Shown: in pieces, positions 1-10,499 of the stretch
Position numbering within the stretch: the stretch's first letter is position 1
Layout of the letters: each line of letters begins with the position of its first letter
Assembly (NCBI GenBank): GCA_037127315.1
Contig: JBBBDQ010000347.1
Location: 1,137,001-1,201,000 of the forward strand
Length of the DNA: 64,000 bases
Direction of reading: 5' to 3'
Source of the DNA: Ascarosepion bandense
Taxonomy: Eukaryota > Mollusca > Cephalopoda > Sepiida > Sepiidae
The notes under the pieces: generated by a model
Databases searched by the model: none
What the model was told of the DNA's origin: nothing
What the model saw: only the letters and a program-made list of their open reading frames with translations
Program-made: the position numbers and the translations under genes

Positions 1-359
1 GTGGGTGAAAGGATATGCGTATTTTTTCATACTTTCAAGTGTTCGTTTTTACTTTTCGTAAGCAGGGAGTTAAGGATAAATTTTCTAAATAACTGTGAGG
101 GTCTTTGTCTGGGCGACAGAGAAATTTTAGCTCCTCTTTGGAAGCGTTAATTAAACGAATGTTTACACTGACCAGGTCGCTAAATAGCCATTGTAAGTCA
201 TTCTAAGTAACTTGTGAATCTTCAGTGGCATAATTTGGGGTTGTAAACGGAATTAGATCTCCTTTTTTTCATTGTGAGATTTTTAATCTACTGCGGGCGT
301 AGTAAAGTAATAAACTTCAATCACCCAATTAAGTTGATCGGGCGAGTGAAATCCCAAAG

Positions 360-361
<2 letters not shown>
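1..361. other. No gene seen; AT-rich flank
   Basis: AT-rich sequence without a credible reading frame or recognisable repeat, ending at a (TA)n tract. Confidence 0.5.
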
Positions 362-404
<43 letters not shown>

Positions 405-580
405 TTTTCTTGTTTGAAAATTTTCAATCGAGACTCGCATTTGAGTAGGTATTCTGTTTTAATTAAACAGTATTTCTATACGTATATTTCTACCGGCCTT
501 GTTATTTACGAAATATTTTGTTCCGGAAATATGTCTTTCGTCATGTTTCAAACATGCGACCTCTAACAACATTGTTCTTT
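362..580 (-). mobile_element. SINE-B 3' fragment with (TA)n tail
   Basis: A (TA)n tract at 362-402 is followed by sequence matching the body of the SINE-B copies near 52.3 and 56.0 kb: an 'actcg..ttgagtagatattctgtt' type block, a TTAATTAAAC palindrome and 'atctaccggc..gattatttacg'. The tRNA-like head is missing or too diverged. All SINE-B copies in this window lie on the minus strand, most with a (TA)n tract at the 3' side. Confidence 0.6.
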
Positions 581-589
581 TTGTTGTTG

Positions 590-1320
590 TCTTCTTAGTT
601 TCCAGCTAGAGTCCCTGACTGAGTGCTATTATAAATGTGAATAAATAACTAATGCAATTATCTCTGAACACAATTTTTTTCAGTTTAGTTAACAGGTAAC
701 AAAATCGTTACGAGAGAATACAATTGAAAACTTATATTACATAACTCATATTTGAGCTTAGAATTTCTTGAAAAAATAAAATAATTGTCGGATTTTATTA
801 AAACCTTTAGGACTTATTCACAAATTAAATTAAACTAAATTTATGAAATTATAAGAAAATAAAATTTGTTGCGATGAAAATTTCATTATTTTAATGCAGG
901 ACTCTTTGGTGAATGATAATCTGTTATTTTTTTTTTTAATTTTGCCTCTTCTTTCAAAAATTTGCTCCCAAAACTAACAAAATAACTTTAATTAATAAGC
1001 TTTCAATTGCTTGAATAAATAATAACAATCAAAGACATATTAATCTAAACAAAATAATCGATTAATAATGAAATTTTAAAAGAATTGTTTTCATTTTTTT
1101 CTAATTTATAACAATTTATAAAGTTACTAAATATTTTAAAATAATTCAAAGATTTTTTTGGGTAAGTTTAAAATATTTTAAGCGAAGATTCTATTTAGTA
1201 ATCGAGAATTTACAAAAAATAAAACAATAAAAATTTAAAATTATTAAATCTTATGTACCATAACGAAGAATTCATCCGAACAATTTCCATATAAGTATTT
1301 ATCTAAACTAATTTATAAAT
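590..1320. other. No gene seen; very AT-rich
   Basis: A/T-dominated sequence with short homopolymer runs. No frame, repeat unit or RNA gene was found. Confidence 0.5.
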
Positions 1321-1329
1321 GGAACTTTG

Positions 1330-1560
1330 TCTCTATGTGTGTGTGTATGTGTGTGTGTGTCCGTTACCTAGAGACTTCGAAACGGCTGAACCATTTTTCT
1401 TGAAAATTTACGTAGTTGTACTAGGTTTTGTGTCGAGGTACCCTCGATAAATATCAAAAATCGAAAATCGAAAATCGAAAAAATCGAGTTATAGAAGGAG
1501 TGGTCCGATTTTAATCAAATTTGATACACTCATAGACAAAAACATAAGAAACGATATTCA
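1330..1560. repeat. (TG)n tract and unclassified repeat-like segment
   Basis: A short (TG)n at about 1335-1362 is followed by a segment with four closely spaced copies of 'aaaatcg' (about 1457-1485). The phrase around 'cgaaacggctgaacc' resembles motifs of dispersed invertebrate DNA transposons, but I cannot assign a family. Confidence 0.3.
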
Positions 1561-1587
1561 GAAGTTTCAAGGTTTCAAGGTTTCTGT

Positions 1588-2510
1588 TTGCTTTACGACT
1601 TCAATGTGGGCTTATCAGCAGCTGCATCAAGTCGCCGCATATATCAAGCGTTTGTGAATAGTGCTGTGGATGAACGTACTGCAAGGCGTTGGTTTCGAAA
1701 ATTCCAGTATGGAGATTGGTTTTTCTACGATGAGCCTCGCATTGGACGACCAGCAGTCTTGAATGAAGGAGTTCTGAAGGTCGCCATTGAAGAGGATAGT
1801 AGTCTAACGTGTGGTGAACTTGCAAGACAGTTCAACGTTTCAGATGAAACAGTTTGACTTTACCTGCACGACCTAGGTAAGACGTACAAACTAAGCAAGT
1901 GGTTTCCGCAAATGCTGTTGGAGGTCCACAAGTGACAAGGATTGGCAGTCTGCGTATTGCTGCTTTCTCACCACCGTACCGCATTCTTATTCAATCGAGT
2001 TGTGAAAAATGGGTGTTGTACGAAACTCCAAACATTAGTTGTCCCTTCAGGATGCTATCCCATACACCGCAAGACCGTCAAGTGGTTCATTGTTAACTGC
2101 AACCAACGGGTCAAACGTCACTGGAGACCTATACTCGCAACAACTGGAATGTCTGCAACAGGCATTGCACCAGAATGAGCCAGCACTGGTGAATCGCAAA
2201 GGTGTGTTTTCCTCCATGATAACGCCATGCCGCATGTAGAACCACTTGTCAGGGATACCATACAGCATCTTGGGTGGGAGACTTTGTGCCATCCATCTTA
2301 TTTACCTGAACTTGCGCCATCCGATTACTACCTCTTCCACTCCCTGGATAATCATCTTCGTGGGAAATCCGTCACCAATGAAGCACACTTGCGCAAAGCC
2401 CTCACAGATTTCTTTGCGTCAACCGCACCCCACACTCAAGGGCATTGAACAGCTGGAGACACGTTACCAGGAGGTGCTGGATGCCGATGGCGATTACTTC
2501 GAAGACTAAA
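1588..2510 (+). pseudogene. Decayed mariner transposase
   Basis: This is a relic of a Tc1/mariner-superfamily DD34D transposase, which cuts and pastes its element at TA sites. An 89-codon start (1588-1857) carries the N-terminal helix-turn-helix region, with the familiar 'LYDFNVGLSAAAS' and 'DERTARRWFRKF' blocks. It ends at a TGA in the 'SDETV' block. Later blocks are spread over other frames: 'KTYKLSKW' near 1880, 'KWVLYE' near 2010 (the first catalytic Asp position now reads Cys), 'FLHDNA' near 2210 (second Asp kept), and 'LAPSDYYLF' near 2310 (third Asp kept). The C-terminus 'DADGDYFED' ends at 2507. The start is truncated inside the first helix and no left terminal inverted repeat was found. 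Several stops and frameshifts make it non-functional. Confidence 0.88.
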
Positions 2511-2581
2511 TAGAAGTTACACATACTGTGAAGCGTTTTCGTTTTTTCTTAAAATACGGACATTATTTATTTGGTTACCTT

Positions 2582-2996
2582 ATATAAACAGTCAGTATTT
2601 ACATTATTCCGACTATTGTCCTCATCTTTGTTGCCATTTGTACGACGTTTCAGCCGTTGTAGTCTGCGGCCTTCTTCAGGTGTTGGAATTTCGAACCGAA
2701 CCCTTTATTACAATCACTGGGGTATTTGAACTCCATTCCTTGCCTAGAGCCTCTTCTGGAAGTCATGAGTTATCTCCCACTAACCCTGTAAGTTACTTGT
2801 TCACCACTACTTGGATGGAGTTCATATACCCCAGTGATTGTAATAAAAGTTTCGGTTCCAAATTTCTAGCAACTGAAGAAGGCCGGAGCGTAGAAGGATT
2901 GAAACGTCGCACAAATGGCAACAAAGATGAGATCGAAAGTCCGAATAATTTAAATATTGTAAATACTACCTCATCTCAAAAATATAAACAGTCAGT
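2582..2996. mobile_element. Palindromic PLE/hammerhead-type element with 15-bp TSD
   Basis: Two arms of the same repeat face each other: a minus-oriented arm at about 2597-2790 and a plus-oriented arm at about 2813-2981. Both carry the block 'tttgttgccatttg' and a hammerhead-like core: CTGAAGA, a GC-rich stem region, then GAAACG. The whole unit is bracketed by a perfect 15-bp direct repeat, ATATAAACAGTCAGT, at 2582-2596 and 2982-2996, which looks like a target-site duplication. Single copies of the same repeat lie near 30.2 and 61.1 kb. A Penelope-like origin is inferred from the core; no coding part remains. Confidence 0.7.
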
Positions 2997-2999
2997 TGC

Positions 3000-3660
3000 T
3001 GATATACTCAAATAGGTGAACGGAGTGATTACTAGAAACTGAAGCATAGGCACCATTCCTCTGATATCATACATGTTTGAAATGTCTGCTTTGAAATCTG
3101 TAATTCCATATAAAATGTCGTATTTGATTCGGAATTATGGTACAGAAATTATTGTTTTTTTAATTGTGTATTTATTTGTTTGTAATCTTTGGTCACATAA
3201 CTGCGTAGCATCCAGGAATATTACTGGAAACTCAAGAGTCGTAATGGCTTTTCTGCAAATATTTTAATGGCAATTTTTTTCTCATGAGTTTTAATCCCTG
3301 CTAACCTGAGCACAGGAATTTAAATTTTAAACTTGAATGCTAATAGGTTGGCATCTAGGTCTTAAGATTTTACCGTCGAAATAGTTAATTGCAACCAACA
3401 TTTATAATCCAACAGTTTGGATTTTGCAATTTCTGCTTGTAGAACACCCTTTCATTGAATTGTTTATGTGATAACTATGATCTCCCACAATTTAAATACA
3501 ACGTAATTGTCCATCTACTACATTTATTATTCCCGTGCACCTTTTATGCTTTCATCAGTACCCCAGTTTTTTTTTCTGTTAACTTTCTGGGTACTAGCGG
3601 TGGTTCTGCCTTAAATTGTGTGAAATGATTTCAAAATAATGTGGCAGACTATATATTTGC
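3000..3660. other. No gene seen
   Basis: AT-rich sequence. A 64-codon frame at 3073-3267 has no recognisable motif and is probably chance. Confidence 0.45.
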
Positions 3661-3661
<1 letters not shown>

Positions 3662-3719
<58 letters not shown>

Positions 3720-4008
3720 ATTAGTCAGTTAAGTGCCATACGTAATACACGCTTACACGCTTGGGCGATCATCTCTCGAAAGAGACATGACTGACTGGGC
3801 AGAAGATTATCCCGCAGTAGGTTTCCATTGCTTTCTGTGGTAGACTGGTTGCCGACCAAGGCTATAGAAACCAATCTGTCCTGCTATTTAACCCATAACC
3901 GGAATGAATAATAGGATTAATACCTTTCCCAAGGGTATTTGCGCGAAAGTGAATACAATAGATTCAACTGGAATTCGAACTCGGCTCCCCGGCTTCTCGC
4001 TTAGTACA
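3662..4008 (-). mobile_element. SINE-A (tRNA-derived), minus strand, (TA)n tail
   Basis: A member of a SINE family present at least six times in the window. Read on the minus strand, the head near 3965-4005 contains a pol III B-box-like 'GAGTTCGAATTCC'. A conserved body follows ('tacccttgggaaaggtattaat', 'cagttatgggttaaat', 'ggcaacctactgcggg'), then a 3' hairpin region and the end 'acttaactgactga'. A (TA)n tract at 3662-3718 adjoins the 3' end. This structure fits the tRNA-derived cephalopod SINEs; the exact subfamily name is not assigned. Confidence 0.82.
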
Positions 4009-5560
4009 GGCAGGAGAGGTTGCCTGTAATGATTGACAGACAACAGCTTGGTCTTAAACACATTAAAACTTACAAGCCACCTCTTCCCCTATTTCCCCAC
4101 AGAATGTAGATCTCTCTCAAGCTCAGCAGCGAGGTTATGTTTGTCTACCTCGTCGGATTTCATACTGATGCTGGAGGAAATTCTGGTTTTATCTGTGTAG
4201 ATGCCTACTTGGCACTTGATCTAGTCTGGGAGATCATTTATGAAAATAAGGAAGAGCGTCGGGCCTAGAATAGAGTCCTGAGTGACACCAGCGTTTGTAC
4301 AGTAGGATGTGGAGGCATGCCCATTCAAGACTAACTTTATTATGCAGTTACATAGGAAGGATTTAATCAGATTAAACATGCAAATGCCCGGTGATACCAT
4401 AACCCCTGTCAAAAGCCTTGGAGATGTCCAGGGCAACAGCACGAGCCTCGCCGGACTTCTCAAGGATCTAGTACATGTACTCCGCGATGGTTGTTAGCAT
4501 GTCGACCGTGGACCTGGCAAAGCGGAAGCCTTACTGCCTGTATGAGAATAGTTTATGAGCAGTAAGATGTTGAATTATTTCAGCATTAATAATGGCCTCG
4601 AACACTTTCCCGAAAGATGGTAGAAAGCTGATAGTGCGATAGTCGGATGGGTCCGAGGGTTCACCAGCGTTCTTAAATAGAGGAACGACAGAAGATGACT
4701 TCCCACATGTAGGAAAACAGGAAATAGAAAGGCAGAAATTATAGAGTTTAGAGAGGACAGAGGAGAGTTCAGGGGCACCTTTTTTTAGGAAAATCACCGG
4801 GATTCCATCACCTCTGCTCACCTTATGTGGGTCAAGATTTGATATTAACCTAGATACGAGTGTCGCGGTAATGTATATTTTGTTCAGGTAAGCCTCAGTT
4901 TTAAGTCGGGTGTGGGCACTCCAGATGAATCAAATGTGGAGTTGGATGAGAATCAGCGAGCGAAGCACTCGGCCTTGTCCGATGATGCTGTCAGGACCTC
5001 AAATTTATTGATTACGAGAGGGATAGAGAATACGCTGTTGTTCAGCACCTGTTTGCATAACAACCAATAGTCGTTGGATTCGAACTTGCGGTGAGGTGTG
5101 CGCTCTCATTCTCTCAGCAAACAACCGTCATTCAGGATCCTCTTGCCCTGATTACGAGCAGACGTGAATAAGCGCCTATTGTGGCCAGATGCATGTCTTC
5201 GAAATAGTCGGATATAGTGGTTCATGTGGGAAATGGCAGCCGATCTGGCAGGAGAGAACCAAGGGGAGGAATGAGAATTGAGATGAAACTTTCTGGCAGG
5301 TATGAAGACATCAATGCCAGCTTTCATCCAGGAAGAAATCTCATTTGCGCAGTCATCAACTGGAAGATAGAACACTTTTTCATAAGGGACGTCGCATAGG
5401 AAATCGCGAAACGTGTATTAGTTAGCTCTTTGGTAGCAGTAAAAGATCCTATACGTAGGAGACTCCTATGGGGAGTGAGAGTACTGAGAAATATTGAGAG
5501 AGACAACAGCATGATCGGAGTTGCCAAGAGAGCAAAGCTATGAGACTTGGTAGAAACACA
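4009..5560 (-). pseudogene. LINE-J (jockey/CR1-like APE LINE), decayed internal part
   Basis: This is a relic of a non-LTR retrotransposon ORF2. Read on the minus strand: a linker region at 5527-5106 (frames with 'DDCANEISSWMKAGIDVFIP' and 'SSPWFSPARSAAISH'), then the reverse transcriptase N-terminal part at 4821-4531 ('GDGIPVIFLKKGAPELSSVLSK', 'DPSDYRTISFLPSFGKVFEAI'). Next comes the palm region at 4463-4221, where the usual GVPQGS reads GVTQDS, so an active-site-adjacent motif is damaged. The same order occurs in the better copy at 35.2-37.5 kb. The 3' third is missing and a SINE-A abuts at 4008. Multiple stops and frameshifts show it is dead. Confidence 0.85.
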
Positions 5561-5584
5561 AGTTCGGCTTCGTTTTGACTGTGA

Positions 5585-5690
5585 AATTATTTGTAGTCGA
5601 ACGGTCTAAGTCTTGTCAGATCAATTAAAGGCTTTTTCTTTTTGTTAGGGGCCGCAGGTTCGAATTCTGCCGAATTTCCATTGTACCTTT
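5585..5690 (+). mobile_element. tRNA-like SINE head or tRNA pseudogene
   Basis: An A-box (TAGTCGAACGG) at about 5592 and a B-box-like GGTTCGAATTC at about 5658 are spaced as in a long-variable-arm (Ser/Leu-class) tRNA. A 6-bp stem GAAATT/AATTTC could be the acceptor, and the 3' end reads TTTCCA. It resembles the tRNA-like heads of SINE-B, but no SINE-B body follows clearly. Confidence 0.5.
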
Positions 5691-5699
5691 CTTTCCATC

Positions 5700-6635
5700 G
5701 TAATTTTCTTGTTGCATTTAACAACAGATTAAGTGTCAGTTTGGAGATCAGCTAACAATTCTACTTCAGAATGGAATTTATATAACAGTAAACATTATTG
5801 TTGTCAGTATAGATAGTGAATCGAGAATTGATGAAACCAGGAATGTCAATATTGAAAATTAGGAAAAATGTAGATTGAAGGATTTCATTAAAAATAAATT
5901 CTTACTATTTCCGTTGTGTCGCCTGGTCGGAGAATAAAATTGCAGTCTTCGTATCTCCGTAATATATTGATTGGTAGTAAAAATGTATTAACACTCTTCC
6001 ATTCTTACCTATCTCTCTTGAATGTATTACCATCTACCAAATAATGTAATTGCAAAAAGAAAATTTCAATGCCAGTGTGAACGAAGTACTAAAATCTCAT
6101 AATGGGTTGCTGTTATAAACAGAATTAAAGGCTTAGATACAAAAATAAATTTCATGCAAAATTGAATGAGGCGAGATAATAAGTCTGGTGGCTTTTAATC
6201 ACGGTTGTTTATCTATTTACTTTTTTTTTATTTGGGTAACAATTTGAAGAATTTGGTAAGTTCGCTGGTCGATTCTGTCTGCTGAGAACAATATGTATGT
6301 CGTATTTCTGTTTTTGGACACTACACGTTAAAGCTTTGTGACATGCTTGTTCCCAGGGATTCCAATCTTACTGCAGCTCTCCACCACCACACGACACCAA
6401 ACAAGGAGCTTTGGTCGAATATCGACGCCAACCCGACGTTGATTGTGAAGACTGGAAATTTTAGGCCTTATTCCAAGTGCATGCTTTTTGGCTACTCTTA
6501 GCCGGTCTTGTGTCACATAATACTACCTCAGCTGATTAAATACAATTTCAAGTTTGTTTTTTATTTTTTATCTGGAGATGATTTATTTTACGATTTGATG
6601 GATTATTTAATCCCAATATAAATTTATGATTATTA
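5700..6635. other. No clear gene
   Basis: AT-rich. A 62-codon minus frame at 6328-6516 sits in a locally GC-richer patch but shows no motif I recognise; it may be a piece of a repeat. Confidence 0.4.
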
Positions 6636-6639
6636 TTTT

Positions 6640-6902
6640 TTTTATTACTGATGACAAATAATTGGCAACTTTTCATTTCCTTGGAATTTCCATTTTCTGA
6701 ATTTTGTTAGAGCTTGTATAAGATTATTCTTGGTTATGTTTTTCTGTTCTTGTGCAGGTTTATTCCTCTGTCGTGATCCACTTTGCATTAAGATTATATT
6801 CCCTTGGGCTGCTCCAAAACTTCTCGTAAAATGTTTGCATTTCTTCAATAGAGGGTGGACTTTTTACTTGCATAAATGCTTTTTCAATTTCTTGGTAATA
6901 CT
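6640..6902 (-). pseudogene. RLE-LINE copy 1: fragment just upstream of the RT core
   Basis: On the minus strand the translation gives 'FYEKFWSSPREYNLNAKWI' and, after a frameshift, 'LTKFRKWKFQGNEKLP'. This matches the segment expected immediately before the reverse transcriptase block that starts the long copy at 41.96 kb. Its 5' side ends directly in (TTA)n at 6903, its 3' side in an ATT-rich run near 6640. Confidence 0.55.
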
Positions 6903-7512
6903 TTATTATTATTATTATTTTGTTATTATTATTATTATTTCATTTTTATCAGAATTCGATTTTTTCTAGGGTCACACTACCAACCAAGTCTGCAGAAAGA
7001 CCAAAAGCAGGTCGTGTTGTCTTGTTATGACTATATTTTCTTTTTTCTATCTCCCATTAAATCCCTATCGTTACATAGAAAAAGTTCTCGTTAGTGTGTT
7101 AGCTGTACTTATCAAGAAAAGAAATTGTATATCTTTTAATTTGGGATTTCCAGAGATTTTTCAATGTATTTATTTGTTCCATTGTTATCATTCCAAGCGC
7201 ACCCACTATCACTGCTCATTTCTTTTCTCTTTTCAATTTCCAGGTTTTCATGTTTTGATAGTATTTCAAATTCATTGGTTGCTATGTTAAAATCCGCTGG
7301 ACAAGCCATATCAATTCATAGGCAGGTTTTTTTTTCTTTTTTTTGGGGGGGGGGGTTGACAATAATGTCCGGCCTCTTTGCTTTCATTTTCCTGTTTGTT
7401 AAGATTGTGTAATCCCATGTTCTGTGTGATGTTCATACCAGTGTTTACTTACATATTTTCCAAAGTGCTTGCACATCGTCTCGTGTAAATATTGCCCCTA
7501 TTCTATCATGAC
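6903..7512 (-). pseudogene. RLE-LINE copy 2: decayed 3' end
   Basis: From a (TTA)n tail (6903-6948) this copy runs through the LINE 3' UTR ('cactaccaaccaagtctgc') and the end of the endonuclease domain. It stops near the region that encodes 'HWYEHHP' in the better copies, then abuts the ATT tail of copy 3. Many indels, including a G9 run near 7344, have destroyed the frame. It is the more degraded of the head-to-tail copies. Confidence 0.75.
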
Positions 7513-9079
7513 CATTTTATATATTATTATTATGTCATTTTTCATCATATTTCGATTTCTGCTTTGGTCTCACTACCAACCAAGTCTGCGGGGAGACCTA
7601 AGGCAGGTAGTGGCGTGTTGTTATGGCTCCATTTCATGTTTTTCGATCTTCCCTATCATCCCCAGCATTACATAGATAAAGTTTTCTTTAGTGTGTGGGC
7701 TGTACTTAATAAGACAATTTTTTGTATATCTCTTAAGCTGGGGTTTCCAGGGATTCTTTCAATGTGTTGTTTTGTTCCATTTTTTATCATTCCAAGTGCA
7801 CCTACTATCACTGGCACAACTCTTGTTTTCAATTTCCACATTTTTTCTATTTCAATTTCCAGGTCTTTATATTTTGACAGTTTTTCAAATTCCTTGATTG
7901 CTATGTTACAATCCGCTGGACAAGCCATATCAATTAATAGACAAGTTTTCTCCTTCTGGTTTTTAACAATAATGTCTGGCCTGTTTGCTTCAATTTTTCT
8001 GTCTGTGTAGATGGTGTAATCCCATAGAATGGTTACATCTTCTATTTCTGTAACGGGTGCTGGGTGATGTTCATACCAGTGTTTGTTTACAGCTTTTCCA
8101 TAATGTTTGCACATTGCCCAATGTAAATATTGCCCAACTCTATCGTGGCGATTTTTATATTCATTTGAGGCAAGCACAGAACAGCCTGAGATTAGGTGGT
8201 CTATTGTTTCTTGGTGTTTATCACAAAACCTGCATTTTGGATCCATATTATTATGCATAATATTTGCCTGAAAGTTTCTCGTGAAAAGACTTTGGTCTTG
8301 TGCTGCAAGAATAAAGCCTTCAGTTTCAGACTTTAATCCAGATGCACGTAACCATCGATGAGTATTAACTTTGTCAACATTGGATTTATTGGCACGTTCT
8401 GGATATTGGCCATGCAGAGGTTTGTCTTGCCAGCGCTGTTTCATCTGTTCAAGAGCTTTATCTTTGGCTTTCATTTTCATATTTTTTGCCGCAATAGTTG
8501 GTTCTTGGCTTCTGTTTTGCTTTTCTATAGAATCTACTAACTGTAAATCTTGTTTGTATTTACTGCCTTCTTTTATTATTGAATATTTTTTCTTTCTTTC
8601 TTCATGTTGTCTTACTAATTGTATCATCCAATCCTTTGTTGTTTCTATGTATGTTAGGAAGCCAATAGTTGTTGTCTTGTATGACAATTCCAGCTGAATA
8701 AGGCCTCTTCCACCTTCTTTACGGGGTATGTATAGACGGTCTACATCAGCCTTTGGATGATGCATCTTATGCTTAGAATGAAGCTTTCTTGTTTTAGCAT
8801 CCATTCGTCTGATGTCGTTTAGAGTCCAGTTTAAGATGTTAAAGCTATATTGGACAACTGGGATTGCAAGGCTATTAATGGCCATAACTCTGTTCTGTGA
8901 ATTTAATTCAGTTTTTAATATCATTCGTAGGCTTCTATAGTACTCTTTACGCACTATTTCTTTCATTTTTTTATGCTGAATGTTTTCGCTCTCATTTACA
9001 CCTAGGTATTTATAAGCTTCTTTTGGTTTCAATTCTTTTATTGTTACAACAGGGTCTAAGCTAATTGAGGATGTTTCTT

Positions 9080-9081
<2 letters not shown>
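7513..9081 (-). mobile_element. RLE-LINE copy 3 (5'-truncated)
   Basis: A 5'-truncated copy of a restriction-like-endonuclease LINE. The 3' UTR at 7525-7667 ends in an ATT-rich tail and the coding part is 7668-9032. Homology to the 41-kb copy stops abruptly at about 9081, where (TTA)n begins. The copy lies head-to-tail with copies 1 and 2. Confidence 0.85.
7668..9032 (-). CDS. C-terminal RT/zinc-knuckle/restriction-like endonuclease of a Dong/R4-like LINE (partial)
   Basis: A 454-codon frame encoding the end of a LINE polyprotein. Residues 1-130 are the region after the RT palm ('EAYKYLGVNESENI', 'LAIPVVQYSFNILNW'). A CCHC knuckle of form C-x2-C-x8-H-x4-C lies at residues 267-284 (CRFC...H...C). 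A restriction-like endonuclease core follows, with R-P-D at about 351-353 and LID at 366-368 ('CLLIDMACP'). In this class of LINE the knuckle plus endonuclease nick the target to prime reverse transcription. The CCHC spacing and endonuclease are typical of the R2/R4/Dong groups. The catalytic RT half is missing, so the frame is open by recent insertion and not by function. The first Met is only an internal codon. Confidence 0.88.
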   Translation of the reverse strand: MKPKEAYKYLGVNESENIQHKKMKEIVRKEYYRSLRMILKTELNSQNRVMAINSLAIPVVQYSFNILNWTLNDIRRMDAKTRKLHSKHKMHHPKADVDRLYIPRKEGGRGLIQLELSYKTTTIGFLTYIETTKDWMIQLVRQHEERKKKYSIIKEGSKYKQDLQLVDSIEKQNRSQEPTIAAKNMKMKAKDKALEQMKQRWQDKPLHGQYPERANKSNVDKVNTHRWLRASGLKSETEGFILAAQDQSLFTRNFQANIMHNNMDPKCRFCDKHQETIDHLISGCSVLASNEYKNRHDRVGQYLHWAMCKHYGKAVNKHWYEHHPAPVTEIEDVTILWDYTIYTDRKIEANRPDIIVKNQKEKTCLLIDMACPADCNIAIKEFEKLSKYKDLEIEIEKMWKLKTRVVPVIVGALGMIKNGTKQHIERIPGNPSLRDIQKIVLLSTAHTLKKTLSM

Positions 9082-9124
<43 letters not shown>

Positions 9125-9172
9125 GTATTATATATTTATATGTTATTATTATATTCTTATTATTATTATTCG
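9082..9172. repeat. (TTA)n microsatellite
   Basis: ATT/TTA repeats, interrupted near 9124-9150, lie exactly at the 5' truncation point of RLE-LINE copy 3. Confidence 0.9.
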
Positions 9173-9369
9173 GGTGGTAATTATACTTTAATTTTCTCCA
9201 TGGTGATCTGATTCTTTTTTATCGTTTAATTAATGTCCTTTTCAGCCCATTTTTTGTTATATTAATTCTCTTTTTTTCCTCTGCTACTTTTTATTTAATT
9301 GATTCATAATATCAATTTTTGTTCAGTTATAGACGTTACGCGTCATGTCTAATTTTATACTACCCGTCA

Positions 9370-10480
9370 TTCCTTTAACGCCTTCTAATGCATCAACTCT
9401 TTTTCTTCCTCTTCATTCTGCATTTAATAATTTCTTCCTTCTCATTAACACTATTTTCTTTTCTTCATTCATTCTCTGATCATTAAATTTGCTGTTTATT
9501 TCTGACCACATCTTCCCCTTTCTTTGACGTATATGCTCTCTTTTGTTTAGCTGTGTCAGCATTAATCTTATTTTCCTGTTAAACATCGAAATTGAATCGT
9601 CTTTTTCTTTCTTCTTTTACTGTACTCGGCCAAAATTCTTCCTCTTTACTAATGAGTTGAGAATGAATCATATGTGGCCAGCACCAAGCCCTGCGTCTAA
9701 GCGTCTGACCAACATCTTACGACCCCTGTTACCTCTACTGTTTTAGCAATAGAATCAACTACTTCATTAAACGATTGTAAAATTTTAGTTGAAACTTATT
9801 AACGAAGCAGATTTACTGTCAACAACAGAAGTTATTTTTATGGCTTGTTTGAAAAACATTTAAACGAAACTATGTGAAATCTTCAGAAGCTTAATGTGCA
9901 TGTTAGTCTGATACAAAAGCCCTGACTACCACCTTTCTATATAAAATATGCGCTTATTTTAAATGAAAATTCAAAAAAGTTTTGCTTGACCCTTTGGGGA
10001 TCAAAATGCTTAACGCTTAAGTGTCAAAACTTGACATAATGGTAATAGAATAAGATATTTATTCGTGAGATCGCGCTATTGAAGTTAATTTGCAGTCTAG
10101 CATTTTTGTCAGGCTCGACATGTCTTGTCAAAAGAATAATGAACAAACTTACTTCGGAAGCACGTTGGGATAGTTAATATGTGAGTGTATGTAAACTTAA
10201 ACCCTTATCATCAGCACAGTTTTCAGTTAACAAAAATTTCTCACTTAAAAATACCGGTAACAAATTATATAAAGTCACAGAAAAATTTCCCCAGTTGAGA
10301 GATAACAATTTTTAAGAGCTCTAGACAGTTTCTGTCAATATTCTTAAGCTGAAATATTGTAATTATATTATGGTTTTCATTTTAAACATCGAAATGAAAT
10401 CGTCTCTATCGTTTTTAATTAATGTTTTGACCAAACACTGCCAAATTCTTTGCTCTTTACAATGAGTTCAATTATAATTA
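9370..10480 (+). repeat. Unknown 1.1-kb repeat R1, copy A
   Basis: This stretch reappears, inverted, at about 16750-17860. Shared blocks include 'gtgcaaa..tgctt'-type sequence around 9900, 'cctttggggatcaaaatgct' near 9990 and 'cagttgagagataacaa' near 10295. Inside it an approximately 95-bp block occurs twice in direct orientation: 9576-9672 and 10380-10476, both with 'aaacatcgaaat', 'ccaaa.ttc.t.ctcttta' and 'atgagtt'. No coding content was found. It ends in ATT-rich sequence at 10477-10500. Confidence 0.7.
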
Positions 10481-10499
10481 TTATCATTATTATTATTTG

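Noticed and set aside
2869..2910. Certain, functional hammerhead ribozyme
   Set aside because: The CTGANGA and GAAA parts are there, but stem II in these individual copies has mismatches and helices I and III were not shown; kept only as a 'hammerhead-like' finding.
7492..8010. 172-codon plus-strand ORF
   Set aside because: Antisense of the RLE-LINE; the minus strand carries the recognisable knuckle and endonuclease. The parallel plus ORF at 39681-40052 is the same antisense shadow.
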